Source of the DNA: an uncultured Cedecea sp.
GTDB taxonomy: Bacteria > Pseudomonadota > Gammaproteobacteria > Enterobacterales > Enterobacteriaceae
DNA: 64,000 nucleotides
Direction of reading: 5' to 3'
Assembly (NCBI RefSeq): GCF_947498825.1
Contig: NZ_CANMLV010000003.1
Coordinates: 124,001 to 188,000 of the forward strand
Made by a program: the position numbers and the translations under genes. The notes under the pieces were generated by a model. That model ran no database searches, was not told the origin of the DNA, and worked only from the letters and a program-made list of their open reading frames with translations. This document shows positions 63,481-64,000 of the stretch, one piece after another; the first letter of the stretch is position 1, and every line of letters starts with the position of its first letter.

Positions 63481-64000
63481 ATGAAAAAATTACTACTTGC
63501 GACTCTTCTTTTTAGTGCAATAAGCAATGCCGAAGTTATTTCAGATTCTCAGTTACACCAAATGTGGAAGGCGCCTCAGACTGCGGCGGAGAAACTGGTG
63601 GCTGAAATGAGCCTTGAAGAGAAAATAGGTCAGATAGTGATGATGGATTTTCGCTCCTGGCAAGGTGAAGGACAGGAGCAAAAGCAGCCTGTTACCGAAC
63701 TGGACGCAGCCCTTGCTGAAATTATTACTAAGTATCATCTGGGCTCGGTGATTCTGTTTCGTGAAAACCTGATCGACACGCCTCAAACGGTAAAATTAAT
63801 TAATGCGCTTCAGGATGCGAGAAGTAATCTACCGTTAATGATTAGTACAGACCAGGAAGGGGGCTATGTCACTCGTTTACGCGTCGGTACAGAAATGCCT
63901 GGAAATATGGCGCTTGGTGCGACCCGTTCACAGGAGCTTACCGAAACGGCCGGGGATATTCATGGTCAGGAACTCTCTGCTCTGGGCTTTAATTTTAACT
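63481..64000 (+). CDS. Secreted GH3-family hydrolase, probably beta-N-acetylhexosaminidase (5' part)
   Basis: The gene runs off the right end; 173 codons are visible. A signal peptide (MKKLLLATLLFSAISNA) is followed by the GH3 N-terminal barrel: VAEMSLEEKIGQIVMMDFR, LGSVILFRENL, STDQEGGYVTRL and PGNMALGATRS. These fit the NagZ/YbbD branch (beta-N-acetylglucosaminidase) better than BglX beta-glucosidases, but with a signal peptide, so the substrate would be periplasmic or external chitobiose or muropeptides. CAGGAG precedes the ATG. The catalytic His/Asp region lies beyond the window. Confidence 0.85.
   Translation, partial: MKKLLLATLLFSAISNAEVISDSQLHQMWKAPQTAAEKLVAEMSLEEKIGQIVMMDFRSWQGEGQEQKQPVTELDAALAEIITKYHLGSVILFRENLIDTPQTVKLINALQDARSNLPLMISTDQEGGYVTRLRVGTEMPGNMALGATRSQELTETAGDIHGQELSALGFNFN

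Noticed and set aside
1-64000. CRISPR arrays, tRNA or rRNA genes, intact prophage or complete insertion sequences
   Set aside because: I looked for regularly spaced repeats, tRNA-like cloverleafs, rRNA segments and intact transposase genes. Only ERIC-like repeats, two transposon relics and the 4.5S RNA were found.

Overview
The window looks like chromosomal DNA of a member of the Enterobacterales. The first 14 kb keep the Escherichia coli order queC - ybaE - cof - decR(ybaO) - mdlA - mdlB - glnK - amtB - tesB - ybaZ(atl) - ffs, and many proteins read as close orthologues of E. coli ones: Cof, DecR, MdlA/B, GlnK, AmtB, TesB, GdhA, IlvB/N, LldD, DgoD, EcpA-E. It is not E. coli. Extra genes interrupt that order, ybaY is missing between tesB and atl, three 127-bp ERIC-like repeats are present, and loci scattered in E. 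coli lie side by side. I cannot name the genus from the sequence alone.

Layout. 0-14.4 kb: core block with a cut-off queC, a glutathione-peroxidase family gene, ybaE, cof, an inserted ATPase / AlkC-like / MarR group, the divergent cysteine desulfhydrase / DecR pair, the MdlAB exporter, the nitrogen-regulated glnK-amtB operon (sigma-54 promoter and NtrC enhancer visible), tesB, atl and the 4.5S RNA gene. 14.4-19.5 kb: a GST with a WYL regulator, a cation-efflux gene, then an AT-rich, gene-poor stretch with a transposase relic, one small orphan ORF and a ribbon-helix-helix protein. 19.6-24.1 kb: divergent MocR regulator / YczE-like membrane protein, a double GNAT acetyltransferase and gdhA. 24.1-29.4 kb: ivbL-ilvBN with its attenuator, and lldR-lldD with two LldR-type operators but no lactate permease.

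29.4-35.4 kb: small membrane protein and lipoprotein genes among ERIC-like repeats, yjiN, an IS200/IS605 right-end relic, gadB without gadC, and a DUF1176 protein. 35.4-42.1 kb: two divergent operons around a perfect 16-bp palindrome. One side encodes a metallo-beta-lactamase-fold hydrolase, a LacI regulator and an inositol-monophosphatase-family phosphatase. The other encodes a complete ABC importer. Together they suggest uptake and dephosphorylation of an organophosphate or phosphodiester. 42.2-43.1 kb: a decayed gene. 43.1-51.4 kb: a galactonate catabolic operon (dgoK-dgoA-dgoD) joined to a TRAP transporter and an L-idonate-5-dehydrogenase-like enzyme, with a divergent IclR regulator.

51.5-62.4 kb: a complete E. 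coli common pilus operon ecpABCDE that lacks its usual activator gene ecpR. Directly upstream is an EvgA/EvgS-type two-component system, and an 18-bp palindrome lies in the gap between them. 62.4-63.5 kb is AT-rich with no supported gene. The window ends inside a secreted GH3-family hydrolase gene. Several operons carry a hairpin right after the gene whose product is needed in excess (pilin, ABC binding protein, TRAP binding protein via ERIC copies), a recurring stoichiometry device here.
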